Part shown: piece after piece, positions 10,220-22,049 of the stretch
Layout: every line of letters starts with the position of its first letter
How positions within the stretch are numbered: position 1 is the first letter of the stretch
Assembly (NCBI GenBank): GCA_034359265.1
Contig: CP136895.1
Span: 1,428,501 to 1,492,500 of the forward strand
DNA from: Canna indica
Taxonomy: Eukaryota; Streptophyta; Magnoliopsida; Zingiberales; Cannaceae
DNA length: 64,000 bases
Reading direction: 5' to 3'
Program-made: the position numbers and the translations under genes
The notes under the pieces: model-generated
The model's database searches: none
Seen by the model: only the letters and a program-made list of their open reading frames with translations
What the model was told of the DNA's origin: nothing

Positions 10220-13072
10220 TATTTTAAATCTTTTAAAATGCATTGTGTGACGCTTTAGCCTCACCTTATTTTCAAAAAATAAGTCAAGCTGTACGAGATT
10301 GGATAAGTCTTAATCGAATTTGTCTGGTGCAATAGTCATATCAATTGTGTTAATTAGATCATATTAAATAGGATCAACTTGAGGTTGGTTGGATTTAGAC
10401 ATATTTAGTCGGTTTCAATTTTATCGTGTCAAGTTTTATGGTATACAGTGTAGTCTTACATCAAGAATATATTAAATGTTAGGTTGATTAATAAAATTTT
10501 AACTTAATCTCTCACTCCAAATTGAATTAAGTCATTTTCAAGAGATAAGATATTTATCATATCTCTTATTAGGTTAAAACGAGATAATTTTCAATCCTAT
10601 TTTAGAGGGTGCGCGAAACATATGCATACCAAATATACATTTTTGTTTTGTGATGGATTCATAATTAAAAAAGAAAATAGAAATTCTTTAATTAGGTTAT
10701 ACATGAATTCAAATCTAATGCATAGCCTAAAATCACACTTATAAACATTGACATGCGAGGCGTAGTCAAGTAGCGTGACTCCGTCTTATTTTTAGGTAAT
10801 TCTTCTCATAATGGACTAGATCCTACTATAGTTCCATTTATTATAATCTTACTTGGTTGAATGACGGGTCTATCAACTTAGTAAGTTTGAACGGTTGAAT
10901 TAAAATATTTAAATTAAAATTAATAGCGGTAAGTCCATCAAATTATACTAATCAACTCAAAAGAAAATATATATACTCTCGAGGTAGACTAAATCAGTTG
11001 GGATACTACATTCTACATTCTACAGTAACATTTAATATTTAACTAATCTTATTGTAAAAAAAATTAACAAGAGAGAACTTTGACTTTATATGGAAAGTAA
11101 AGAACAATATATGTACCAAATTCTTGTGCAAGCATATGGTATATATTCCTAGATTTTTAGATTATAATATTAAGTCATTCATGTCCTATATATTCATGGT
11201 GTATGTGTATGCATAGTGTTAATTTAATTCTATTTACTCCTAAATGAATGATTAAAATGTGTAAATTGTATTGCAATTATTATGCACGTACATGGAAGAA
11301 GAAAAATTAGATAAATAATGAAGAGATGTGGACATGTGTCAAATTATAAATAGAGGCCCTTCACATCATATCATATCATATTATATGTTCATGAGCAATT
11401 TTCCAAAAGAAAATTCTCCAAATCATAACATAAATGGTAGAAATTTTTAAAATTACAACATAAAATATTAAATATTAATAATGCCCCTAAAATTGAAAGT
11501 TTCTATATTCCTCATTTGGTTCTTCCTATTTAGACCACTTAATTAAAGACTTTTACTTAAAAAACCATTAAATAGTTTAAAATAAAATATTTTTTATTAT
11601 GCATAATGCGAATTTATATTTAACAATTCTTTTTCTTCTTGGACTTATTTTTCAATAGAAGATAATTTTTGATGTGCCTCTTCTCTTATTCAATATTTTA
11701 CTTGTGGTCATTTGACTAAAATACTTTGGGCATCCAAAATATGATTACTAGTGAGTAGAAGACATTTCTTCAGGAGATGAAATCAATTCTGGCATGCACC
11801 AGCTCTGAATTCTTGCAAATAATTTAGGTATTAATAGGATTAATTTTTTAAAACACTATTAATAAGAAAATCACTGATACACCCTAGTAAAATATATTAT
11901 GATTAATTTTTCATTTTGGCCCCTAACATATAAATTGATTCTCACTTCATCCTAAGTTTAAGAAGTCTTTTTTTTTTGGCTCTCTAGATTTATTTTTAGA
12001 TATAATTTGGTTCTTAAAGTTTGAAAAGTTTCACTTTAATCCGAGTTCATCTTTCAAAATAAGATACTGAGTTATTTTTCATTGAATTTGTAAGGTTTGA
12101 TCCTAAATTTCATATTTAGAATAGGAAAAATTAATTCCAATTAATAATTATCAATATAGTTGTTGCTAACGAACAACTACGAGTTGCCAACTGTGGGTAA
12201 TATAATTGGTGATAATATATTGTATGTTGTCTAGAGATTTAGAATTCGAACCCTAATATATATGATCAACTATTGTGATTTTTTATCTTTGTTATATTAA
12301 AAAAATGAATAACTACGAGTTCTTTTGAGTATATTAACTAATCAAATATGTGAGGTGCATAAAGCTAGTGTTTTTTAATTATGCATATATAATATGAATT
12401 TATTTTTAATTAATATATAAGAGAATTTGAATATCATGAACAATACAAAAATACTTGGACGGGCTCATCCCTAATATTTTAACCCCTTAATAATTTTTAT
12501 GGGCACTTAAAAGGAAATTTTGAAGAAAAATCTTTGCCTAACAAATCATGGAATTAGTTATTAATACCAAACAGACATAATTCCTTTCGCAAATAGCTCA
12601 AAAATAATTTATTATTTCAAAGCTATAGGTATTCTAAGAGCCTAAAATTAAGAAAATAACAATTTTACTCGTTACAAAATATAAATAGTTGAAAATATTT
12701 TATTATAAATTTTTAAGTGGCTCAAAAAAGAGAAAATAGGAAAAAAAAAATATTTTCAAAGATATTTAGAATATTTAAAAGTTCAATTTATGATTTCATT
12801 TTTATTACAAATATTTTATCACAAGTTTTTAAGTGGCTACAAAAATAGGAAATGGAAAAAATATCTTCAAGATATTTAGAATATTTAAAAGTTTAATTTA
12901 TGATTTATTTATTTATTTATTACTTTTTTGAAATTTTTTATTTTTCTTATTATTATGAGAATGGAAAATTAGTCTGCTCTTCGTTAATTCATTGCACATA
13001 GTGGACGATTTATTTAATAGCTAGTTGGATTAATAACCAACGCCCAAACTTTTTCTGCTGTCACATCACCTT

Positions 13073-13076
<4 letters not shown>
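10220..13076. other. Intergenic, AT-rich, no gene seen
   Basis: Upstream DNA of the ALOG gene. No ORF with a recognisable motif. The first bases continue the LINE-like tail interrupted at 3489. The only clear structure is the tandem duplication at 12694-12925. Confidence 0.5.
12694..12925. repeat. Two-copy direct repeat, 116-bp unit
   Basis: A segment containing TTTTTAAGTGGCT and later GATATTTAGAATATTTAAAA is repeated after 116 bp (anchors at 12711 and 12827) with scattered differences. Confidence 0.7.

Positions 13077-13120
<44 letters not shown>
13077..13120. repeat. (CT)n microsatellite upstream of the ALOG gene
   Basis: About 44 bases of nearly pure CT. A second shorter CT tract is at about 13308-13320. 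Such tracts are common in plant core promoters and 5' leaders. Confidence 0.85.
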
Positions 13121-13121
<1 letters not shown>

Positions 13122-13238
13122 GTACAAACCTAGAAGACCACCATCGGGAAGGACTTCCCGGTTCCCACCCCACCCCCATTTATATCAAATAACATCTCTG
13201 CAACTCTCGACCCATCAGCAGATATATCAGGAGGAGAA

Positions 13239-13634
13239 ATGGAGGCGCTTCCTCCTTAAATTTCTCATCTATCAGAGTTCTGCTGATTCTTTACCTCTTT
13301 TTTTTTTCTCTCTCTCTCTCTACATATATATAACCTGCTGTCTGTCTACTTAAGAATCCTTCGTCGCTAGCTTCTGATAGCAGATCTGCTGCTGCTCCAA
13401 TTAAAGGTAAAAAGAATCCATTTTTTAAAACTAATTAAGCTCATCGAATCCCCCAGTACTTCATTTCTCGATCTCTATATATATATGCAACTAGCTAGCC
13501 ATCACACACTCTCTCTTGGCTTTCTTTGCCTGCTACAAGACACTTCTAAACGACAAGAGCATCAAGAATCTGCACCACTCTTGCATGATCCTTGCTTTTT
13601 AATTAATTGATTAACCTCATCACCATCTGCAACA

Positions 13635-13678
<44 letters not shown>

Positions 13679-13760
13679 GCGCATGAAAATTTAGCCGAAG
13701 AAGAAGAGGGAAGAAGAAGAGAGAGGAGGAGAAGGTGATTTGATCGATCGAGCTGCTTCC
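13239..13760 (+). promoter_or_regulatory. ALOG 5' leader: probable intron and short upstream ORFs
   Basis: A TATA-like run (ATATATATAA) lies near 13324. A GT..AG intron fits 13407-13678 (AAAG/GTAAAA to TATACAG), and its last ~35 bases are an AT repeat in place of a pyrimidine tract. After the acceptor the leader has an ATG at 13683 opening a three-codon ORF (stop 13692-13694). A six-codon ORF starts at 13239 if transcription begins that far upstream. The GA-rich segment just before the start codon is typical leader sequence. The intron is predicted from sequence only. Confidence 0.45.
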
Positions 13761-14312
13761 ATGGACTTGTTACCGACACCGGATAGCCCGCACTCCGACA
13801 ACGGCAGCAGTACTCCGCAGCACTTGGTCACCGCCGCCGTCGCTGCGGCCTCCTCCAGTTCGTCGTCGCCCTCGTTGAGCCGCTACGAGTCGCAGAAGCG
13901 CCGCGACTGGAACACCTTCGGGCAGTACCTGAAGAACCACCGGCCCCCGCTCTCGCTCGCGCGCTGCAGCGGCGCGCACGTGCTCGAGTTCCTCCGCTAC
14001 CTCGACCAATTCGGGAAGACGAAGGTCCACACCCAGATGTGCCCCTTCTTCGGCCACCCCAACCCGCCCGCCCCTTGCCCCTGCCCGCTCCGCCAGGCCT
14101 GGGGCAGCCTCGACGCCCTCATCGGCCGCCTCCGCGCCGCCTTCGAGGAGAACGGCGGCAAGCCGGAGATGAACCCCTTCGGCGCCCGCGCCGTCCGCCT
14201 CTACCTCCGCGAAGTCCGCGAGCACCAGTCCAAGGCGCGCGGCGTCAGCTACGAGAAGAAGAAGCGCAAGAAGCCGCAGCACCATCCTCCTCTTCCTCCC
14301 GCAGCCGCATAA
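13761..14312 (+). CDS. ALOG-domain (LSH/G1 family) nuclear protein, 183 aa
   Basis: A single uninterrupted exon from the ATG at 13761 to TAA at 14310-14312. A low-complexity Ser/Ala-rich N-terminus (about residues 1-39) precedes the ALOG domain (about 40-165), which opens with [18 protein letters not shown] and runs through [20 protein letters not shown]. It includes the zinc-ribbon insert with Cys/His residues ([11 protein letters not shown]...CPCP) and ends near [17 protein letters not shown] basic KKKRKKP just after is a likely nuclear signal. ALOG proteins are plant transcriptional regulators of boundary, light and inflorescence development; the domain is thought to derive from a recombinase DNA-binding module. 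Length is normal for the family. Coding GC is very high compared with its flanks. Family certain; exact member not assigned. Confidence 0.95.
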   Translation: MDLLPTPDSPHSDNGSSTPQHLVTAAVAAASSSSSSPSLSRYESQKRRDWNTFGQYLKNHRPPLSLARCSGAHVLEFLRYLDQFGKTKVHTQMCPFFGHPNPPAPCPCPLRQAWGSLDALIGRLRAAFEENGGKPEMNPFGARAVRLYLREVREHQSKARGVSYEKKKRKKPQHHPPLPPAAA

Positions 14313-17300
14313 GATCGAACATCTGATCATGACACCACCACCGCCACCATCATCATCAAATCGATCGAGTAAATTAATCTTTCATTAGCTGGTTATATAT
14401 ATTATATGTGTGATCTTTTTTTGTTTAATTTCTTCATGCTTTCAGTTCCATCATTAATTTCCTCTCTTTTCCTGTTTCTGATCGCAACTTTGAACCACTT
14501 GCTACTCTCATATTACTATTTCATGGGATATATATTGCCTACACTCTCTTTCTGATTGAAACCTAAAACAACTTGCTACTCTTTTCTACGTTACCGTCGA
14601 TTTCATGTTATTAAATTGCAGGAATCCTTTTTCTTTCATTAATTAGTAACAATTAACAGCGCATGATTCAATTAATTTCTTGCGATTAAAACTAAATAAG
14701 GTGATAATTAAAAACTATACTTGCATCGAGTTGGAAGCACTCAGTACTCGTTCATATGTCATATCTTTACCTGTTCCAAGCGTGTCTATTAACAGTAAGG
14801 AACAAGGAAAAGGACACACCGCCACTGCTAAATACTAAAAAGTTAGTACTTGAGATTTAATTTAATTTTCTTTTCTTTTCTCACGGAAAAGTTACTGAGA
14901 GATTTGGTCGATAGGTCATTTCGGTTTGCTTTTTTTCTTTTATGGGAAGCAAAGGTGAAGTTTATACTAACTTTTTAAGATTCTCTCTTGAGATTTATCC
15001 TGCGTGTTTATATGGTATATGAGAATTGCATCACTTGTGCAGCCTTTTCTTTTCTCGCAATTACTTTGTGCCTCCTCTTCCTCCTCGATCAATTAATTTA
15101 ACTATTGTTGCCTAATTATTTGATATATTATTAACTTTTTTTTTTAATTCTCCAAATTAAGCAAATTGTACTTCTTTTAATTTTTAACTGAGAAAGTATA
15201 CGAACATCAATTAATATATAGGACCTTATACATGAACATCAATTAGTACTCTTACATAAAATAGCAATAACTATTCTGTATAAGACGAAAGGTTCACTAT
15301 TGGTTCAAGTGAGTTTTTTAATGCTTAACAACAGGAAATAAGCTTATGGATATAGAGAAACCTTAGAAGTGCAGGATCTAGCTATATATAAATAAGGCTA
15401 GCTGTTGAATTATAATCTGTTCATCATATCAAACTTTTTGTTTATATATATATATATATTAATTAATTTGGAGATAACAAATAGTTCCATTTGCTTAATT
15501 ATATATGGGATAGGTTGATCTTAATTAATTAGCTAGGTATGCACTTTGAACTAAAGCATTTAATTAATTATGTATGAAGCTATATATATATGCACTTCAA
15601 CAACATTATATAAAGTATTTATCTTATAATACTAACATATATGTAACAGTATTAATTTACAAGTACGTTATTTAATTAGGAAATGCATCATCATTACATA
15701 ATTAAATAGCATATATATATAAGTAGTTCGAATAGCATAATCTTTTCGATTTTTACTACTATATATATGTAGACAGTACTAATTAACTTAGGTTAGAGTG
15801 TATTAATTACGAGCTGTTGTGATCAAATATTATCATAATACCATATATATTCCTTAATTTGGATATTTGCTATTCCATCTCACTGTTTTGTAGACCGGCG
15901 TCATCACACACACACATGTCACACACATATAGTTATTGAGTATTGATCATATAAGTAGTTTTGCATATAGGCTGATAGATAATATAAATTTGCTTAATTT
16001 ATTTAAGTAGTTTTTGTATACACAGGCATTCCTGATTGCAATTAAACTTTTGATCATATTTGTGTGTGTACTTCCTGATTGCAACTGAACCTTTTTTCCC
16101 TAACAACAATACAGATTGATAACTTAGTTATGCATATATATATCAGGATTAATGTTCAAATGCTTTAGCAAAAAGAAAATCCTGTGATGACAGACATTAA
16201 TTCTACTAGTGGTCTAGTTGATCATGTCCTAGATAAACAGCATATATTATCGATCTTCTGATTTGGTTAACAAATATATATATATATATATATATACCAC
16301 TTCTAGTCCAGTTCATTTAATTTTGTTTGTGTAAATATATATGGTTATCATTGTCTTCATGTCTTTTAATTAATTATATTTAATTAGTCCTCAGTCTGTA
16401 CTTGGAAGAAATTAAGAAAATTGTTGATAATGAGTACACTTAATTAATCTAAATTAATTTTACTTGATTGAATAATAATAATTAATACACAGATATATGT
16501 AAGATGTTCTACAAGACTCAGCAAATTAATTAACTTATAGTTGAAAAACACTAGATACTATTCTAGCATTCCAATGTGAAATTGCTGAGTCAATATTGTT
16601 GGTCTCAAACTATATATATATAGTTGATCAAAAGTATTAATTAATAGTTAGTTAATTAATTAGATTCTAAACATTTCTCTCAAGATATGATCAAGTAAAA
16701 GATCTATCTACTTAATTAGAGGAAGTCATGCATGTGCAATTATGTTTTGATGTTTTGAGGGTCTACAAATTAGGCGAATTAAACTGAGAAATTGGCGTGG
16801 TTTAATTGAGGTATATATATATAGCCAATGCATGCATGGTTCAATATTGTCGAAGTAATTCATTAAATAACAATTTTTGTTCCATCAGTTGATGATTTTA
16901 AATTAACAACCTTACAAATTAAATGTTTAAGTAATAATTAGTCCATTTTGGATTAACAATTGATCAGTTAGTCTTATAAGCTGCTACAAATCCATCAGCA
17001 CAATTTCATTGGCTTGGATTAATTAATTTTTGACCTGGATATATAGGTCTAACTGGACAAATTAATGAATTAGTAATTACGGCATGAAGTTTTACATTAA
17101 ACTGTCCAATTGATGCAGATATATTTTGAAAAATAATGTATGATTAATTAAAGATGTCAATTTACATTAATAAATGCAGCATTCACATTAATTCTTAGAA
17201 CCAGATAATAATGTATGATTAATTAAAGATGTCAATAACAAGAGCGCTCGTTAATTAATTATATATGTGAGGACACCTGGAAATTAATTAATTACTTGAT

Positions 17301-17811
17301 GAAAATAGTTGCTATTAGATATATAATTAAATTTGTTAATTTTCAGCTAAAGTTTAGGGCTTTAATATTTACTTTCCACAAATTAATTAGGAGATCATCA
17401 GTAAAACACAACAAACTGTATATAATATGATCTTCTTGTCTCTTTTCTTTAATTTTAAAGTCTTGATTAATTAAGCCATGATAGATCTCCTGATATTAAG
17501 TATGCGTAAATAAATTTTCTCTAGACTTGAAGAAGAAAAAAAAATCATTAGTTTAATTAAACCTTTTTCAAAAACTTGGACATATAAATATATTGTTACA
17601 ACATGCTTATGCATTGTCATCGACCTATAACTAAAATACTTAAATTCAAGTTAATAGTGTTAAGAAATCAACTTATATCACATAATCGTGCACACCAAAT
17701 TTGGGCAATTTTTTCTCACGTAATCTTTCTCATCAAGTCAAGGACTAGGTCCTACTCTAACATCGATTACCGTCCATCACCTTCATAGGTGACACCTTCA
17801 TAGGTGAAGGT

Positions 17812-17965
17812 GGTCTTAACCAATTGACCTAATACTTAATTTGAAGTTGATGATTATTTATTAATCTAAACTTTATTAACCAAAACAAGGTCTTAACCAA
17901 TTGACCTAATATTTAATTTGAAGTTGATGATTATATATTAATCTAAATTTTATTAACCGAAACAA
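17812..17965. repeat. Two-copy tandem repeat, 77-bp unit
   Basis: GGTCTTAACCAATTGACC starts a copy at 17812 and another at 17889. The copies are nearly identical through AACCAAAACAA / AACCGAAACAA. Confidence 0.85.
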
Positions 17966-19728
17966 TATCTAATATGCTCCAATGTGAGATTAAATCAATG
18001 CACTACTAATATATTATTAAATATTATATATGTGTATGGGGATGAGCGTTAATTTGTCACATCACTACAACAAACAAAATCTAGAGCTTTATTAGATAAT
18101 TACAAACTATACTATGATGGTGTATGTATATTGTACAATATATCTTTATATATATATGCATTGTCATATATATCATATCATTTAAACTATATATGTGGCA
18201 TGGTTATTGTTAAATTAATATGCATGCGTTCTAGCCCATATATATATATATCAACCATAGTTTAAGCATTTTGACTAAATCATTAGTTTAAACTTTTTAA
18301 TCTTATACATGATGAGGGAGGCCAACTATGTGAGAAAGAATTGTTCAGTATGAGACGGAATCACTACTAAGCTATACTTCACATGCTGACAAAAAAAATG
18401 TGATTATTCACTGTGTTAAATTTTACTTGTATCTTAAGTGAGAGAAATTATTGTAACATCACAATTTAGTTCGACGTGGAAAGTTATCTTTGTTAATAAA
18501 GCTTGATTAAAATACTATCTCAACTTTGAATTTAACATTTTAATTAGGCTAATGATGGTTTAGATCTCTACAGTAATTTTTAAAAGAAAAACTTGTAATT
18601 ATCATTGTTATTTAAGTAAATATCTCATAGTTATGAATTAATCATCATTCTCTTGACTAGAAAAGGAGCAAATTAGCTAGACGGGCGGTTTTTCTTCTTG
18701 TGTTAAGTGCTTAATCTAACTCATACATTGTGCATGCAACTCAATATTCTTTTGATCAGATATAAAAACTAATCTAGAGCTCATATATGATGATATTAAA
18801 CTAAAAAAAGAAATCATACGATATTATGCATATATATTCAGAGATCAGAATTCACTGTGTCCCATATTCCCTTTTCTAGTCAAGAGAATGATGAAAATTC
18901 ATATATAAAAAAAAGTATATGTGATGATTAAACTAAAGTATGTATCGATATCGACCCACAATTAATGTTGTGGACAAAATTGCCTGTGTTGTCCACTTTC
19001 TAATTATGAAGCCTTTTGAAAATATATATAATATATGCAGTTTCAGAAATACTAAATGACAATATATGATATGTGGAATGCGTTCGCATGTGCATAATCT
19101 GATGTACTTTTTTTGCATATATAAATATTGATCAAACGTGCAAATTATAAAGAAGAGATATATAAATGGAAGAGCTAGGTTTTGTGATTGCGACTCTCAA
19201 AAAGAATCAACCTGCTCGGTGTCAATGTGTCATGGACAAAATAGTGTCGACAAAACATGTCTTCCTCCATGTTTTGGCAATTAAGGTGGGCGCTACATAT
19301 TTTTATGTACTCACACAATTGAACTAGTTCATACAATTGCATGCTATTTACTTGTACATAAAAGGAAAGGAAGGAAAGATCCGCAAATAATAATATGTTG
19401 CCTCTTCATTAAAAGGCCAACACGAACAAGGGAGTCATTTTGTTGCAATATATCAAAAATAGTAGTGTAAAGGAGGAAGGAACTAATGGACAATGACTCT
19501 ACTATTTATTCTCTCTCTCTTTTTTAATGGGGGGCCAACTAGCCAAGGAATCCACTGTAACTACGGGAGTTGCGTCTGTCCCCTCCCTCCCACCAATTAC
19601 TTGCTTTGACTACTCCGTACGGTCAGCTAACCATATTAATGAATTAATTTCAGGAAGAAAAAATAATAATTAAATTTTCTCCTGAATATTCTAATTTTTA
19701 TAAAAAAAACTAAATTCTAAATTTTTTG

Positions 19729-19730
<2 letters not shown>

Positions 19731-19781
<51 letters not shown>
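19731..19781. repeat. Compound (AT)n(GA)n microsatellite
   Basis: About 30 bases of AT followed directly by about 20 bases of GA. Confidence 0.9.
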
Positions 19782-20735
19782 TAATATATGCAGGAAGGTA
19801 AAATGGTACATGAAGTTACTATTACTAGCTGGGAGCCTGTGATAGGAATCATGAGAGAGCATAGTTAGATCACTGGAGACAACAGGCATTTCTCAGGGTA
19901 CCTGACCTGGCCCATGTTTTGCCCATCAATATCATTTCCCTATGAACAGTGAAGACAGCTATCCATGCCCAGTACTTACTACTTGCTACTGCCATCACTG
20001 ATTGACAATGGAAACTCAAGGCAGCACGCTACATTATTATGATTTATGACATATGCCCTCGGGGCTATATTTGTAATTATCTCCATCTTATAATCCAATT
20101 CCTAAACGACACGTACGTGTCCATGCATTATCTTCTCCCACCGAACCTAAGCCCAATTTGTAGGGATATTCAATCAGGGTATGTCAAATTCATCCGGATG
20201 GATATCCAAATTCTGATCCCTACCAATTCTTTTTTTCTTTATTTTTGTTGATATTGAATCTGGACCCGATTTCAAGTTTGGCTGCGGCATAAAATTAAAC
20301 GTGAGGGCATTTCAGAAAAATCGAAACATTTGATTTCGAATCTCCTAGTTTCCGGAATCAAATTCCATTTTAGGTAAATAGCTGAATGAAAAATTAGCCT
20401 TAGATTAATCATCTGACTGGTGGATACTCTCTGCCAATTCATTCTGACCGGCTACTACCTCTAAAGAAAGCCCTTGAATATTGCAAATATGAACATGAAT
20501 GTGTTAATAGCTGGAAAACCAAAGAACAATTGGAGATAATATTTCGCACCAGCAGTGGCAATCACAAGAGCTGTGCGATTTATTGGCTCCCATAAACATC
20601 CACTGTTGGAAGGTTCTTGTGGTCGGCAGATGTCGCCATCTGCTTTCATTCGAACAGGGACATCCACCAGGCAAGGAAGATGAGTTTTGCTGCCATGACC
20701 TTCCTATGCCTATGTGATTGAAATTCTCCAAGGGA

Positions 20736-22049
20736 ACTGCACTTCTTTAAAGGTCAACAAACAACATCTTAATACGCCTAACGAACCTTGGTTTAATTAA
20801 GGATGGACTTGCAACCAACAATAGTGGAGGGACAAATAATATTATGTTCCTAAACGCATTACAAAAGTTAAATGGACCAAAGAACATGTTAGGCAAACAA
20901 TTAAATGGAAAAATAAAATTGTGGCGGTTATCTAGTTGCGCAAAATTTAAATGAACTCAATCCCCAAAATTACAGTGCAATAACGCTTCCGCGGGCTTCT
21001 TACCTGTCATGATCTGGCCTTGCACATCTTACATTTGACATGCGTACATCCCCTACCCAAGTGAATTGAAAGAAGCCTATTTCCACCCCATTACAAATTT
21101 GCACATCTGAAAGCCAGCCTATCTGTACAATCAACACTTTCCTGGCAATAGATAATGCATCATTTAACTACTGACCAAAAATCTTCTCCACAATTCGGTA
21201 GGAAGACATTCTAGCTCTCTATTAGAAAATTATGTCAGAGAAATCATACCATCAGTCATGTAGCAGCCAGTGCCAGCCAAACTCAGACTTTGCTGCTCAC
21301 CGAATCCTGTTTAGCTAAAAACAGATATAGATGATAGTTACAGTAAAAATCTCAGATCCAAACTCCAAATACAAACTCATCCTATTGATGGACCATCAAT
21401 CAAAATTCATAAAGTAGAACACAAATCCAACCGTAAACCAACAAAGTATTGATACTTGCCAGCAAATGCAATGTCTTGTTACCTATATTATATCGAACTT
21501 CTAAAATTAGAGCAGTATCGGAAGGGAACAACCAAGAGCTATAAAAGCATGTTCTAAGATGAAGAAAATTGTTATTAGTTGAATCTAAAAAACACGCAAT
21601 TCTCATATCAACTGACATCATGCTGTATGCAAGTGGCAAAGGAGTTATCCTCCGATGCGATCAAGATGTTCATTTGAAATTGCATTACAGTACAAGAATA
21701 TACAATAGCACAAAATTATTTTTAGAAGTACAAATAACGACAAAAGCAATAATTGTAAAACTGTTTGCAGATAAGATGCACAAAACATCACATATACATG
21801 GGCCAAAAACATTTCCACAAGAATTATAACCAATTAAAAAATGAGCTACTCCTTCGTACAAAAATAAAAGGAGGTAACTCTTGGTCTAACAACCATTTGA
21901 ATGATGAAACCATACTAATCTATACTTGCACAACAGAGTCAAAATCTATCATATAATCACACAAAGACAGTCAGGAGCCCTTCCTCCGGCATCCCGATCA
22001 GCAAAGGAAAATGCTGCAGCATCCAAATGAGACCATCTACTCAGAGAAT
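20736..22049 (-). other. MOS14: Probable 3' UTR of MOS14, possibly spliced
   Basis: Downstream of the MOS14 stop, on the minus strand, a good donor (GACAG/GTAAGAAG, intron from 21003) and acceptor (AAGTGCAG, intron to 20737) could remove 267 nt from the 3' UTR. The short ORFs below 20736 have no recognisable motif. The extent of the UTR is a guess from splice-like signals. Confidence 0.3.

Larger units (their letters stand above)
14313..20735. other. Long AT-rich intergenic region, no gene seen
   Basis: The first ~70 bp are probable ALOG 3' UTR. Beyond that I see many ATATAT and TTAATTAA runs and no ORF with a family motif. Local structures are a 77-bp tandem repeat at 17812 and an (AT)n(GA)n tract at 19731. 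Confidence 0.5.

Noticed and set aside
13770..14330. Long ORFs antisense to, and in another frame of, the ALOG exon.
   Set aside because: Shadows of a GC-rich coding exon; Arg/Ala/Leu-rich translations without any family motif.
18063..18080. CACTACAACAAAC, resembling another CACTA end.
   Set aside because: No inverted partner, subterminal array or 3-bp duplication could be found.
20461..20731. Two overlapping minus-strand ORFs below the MOS14 gene.
   Set aside because: No recognisable motif in either frame; better explained as UTR or intergenic sequence.
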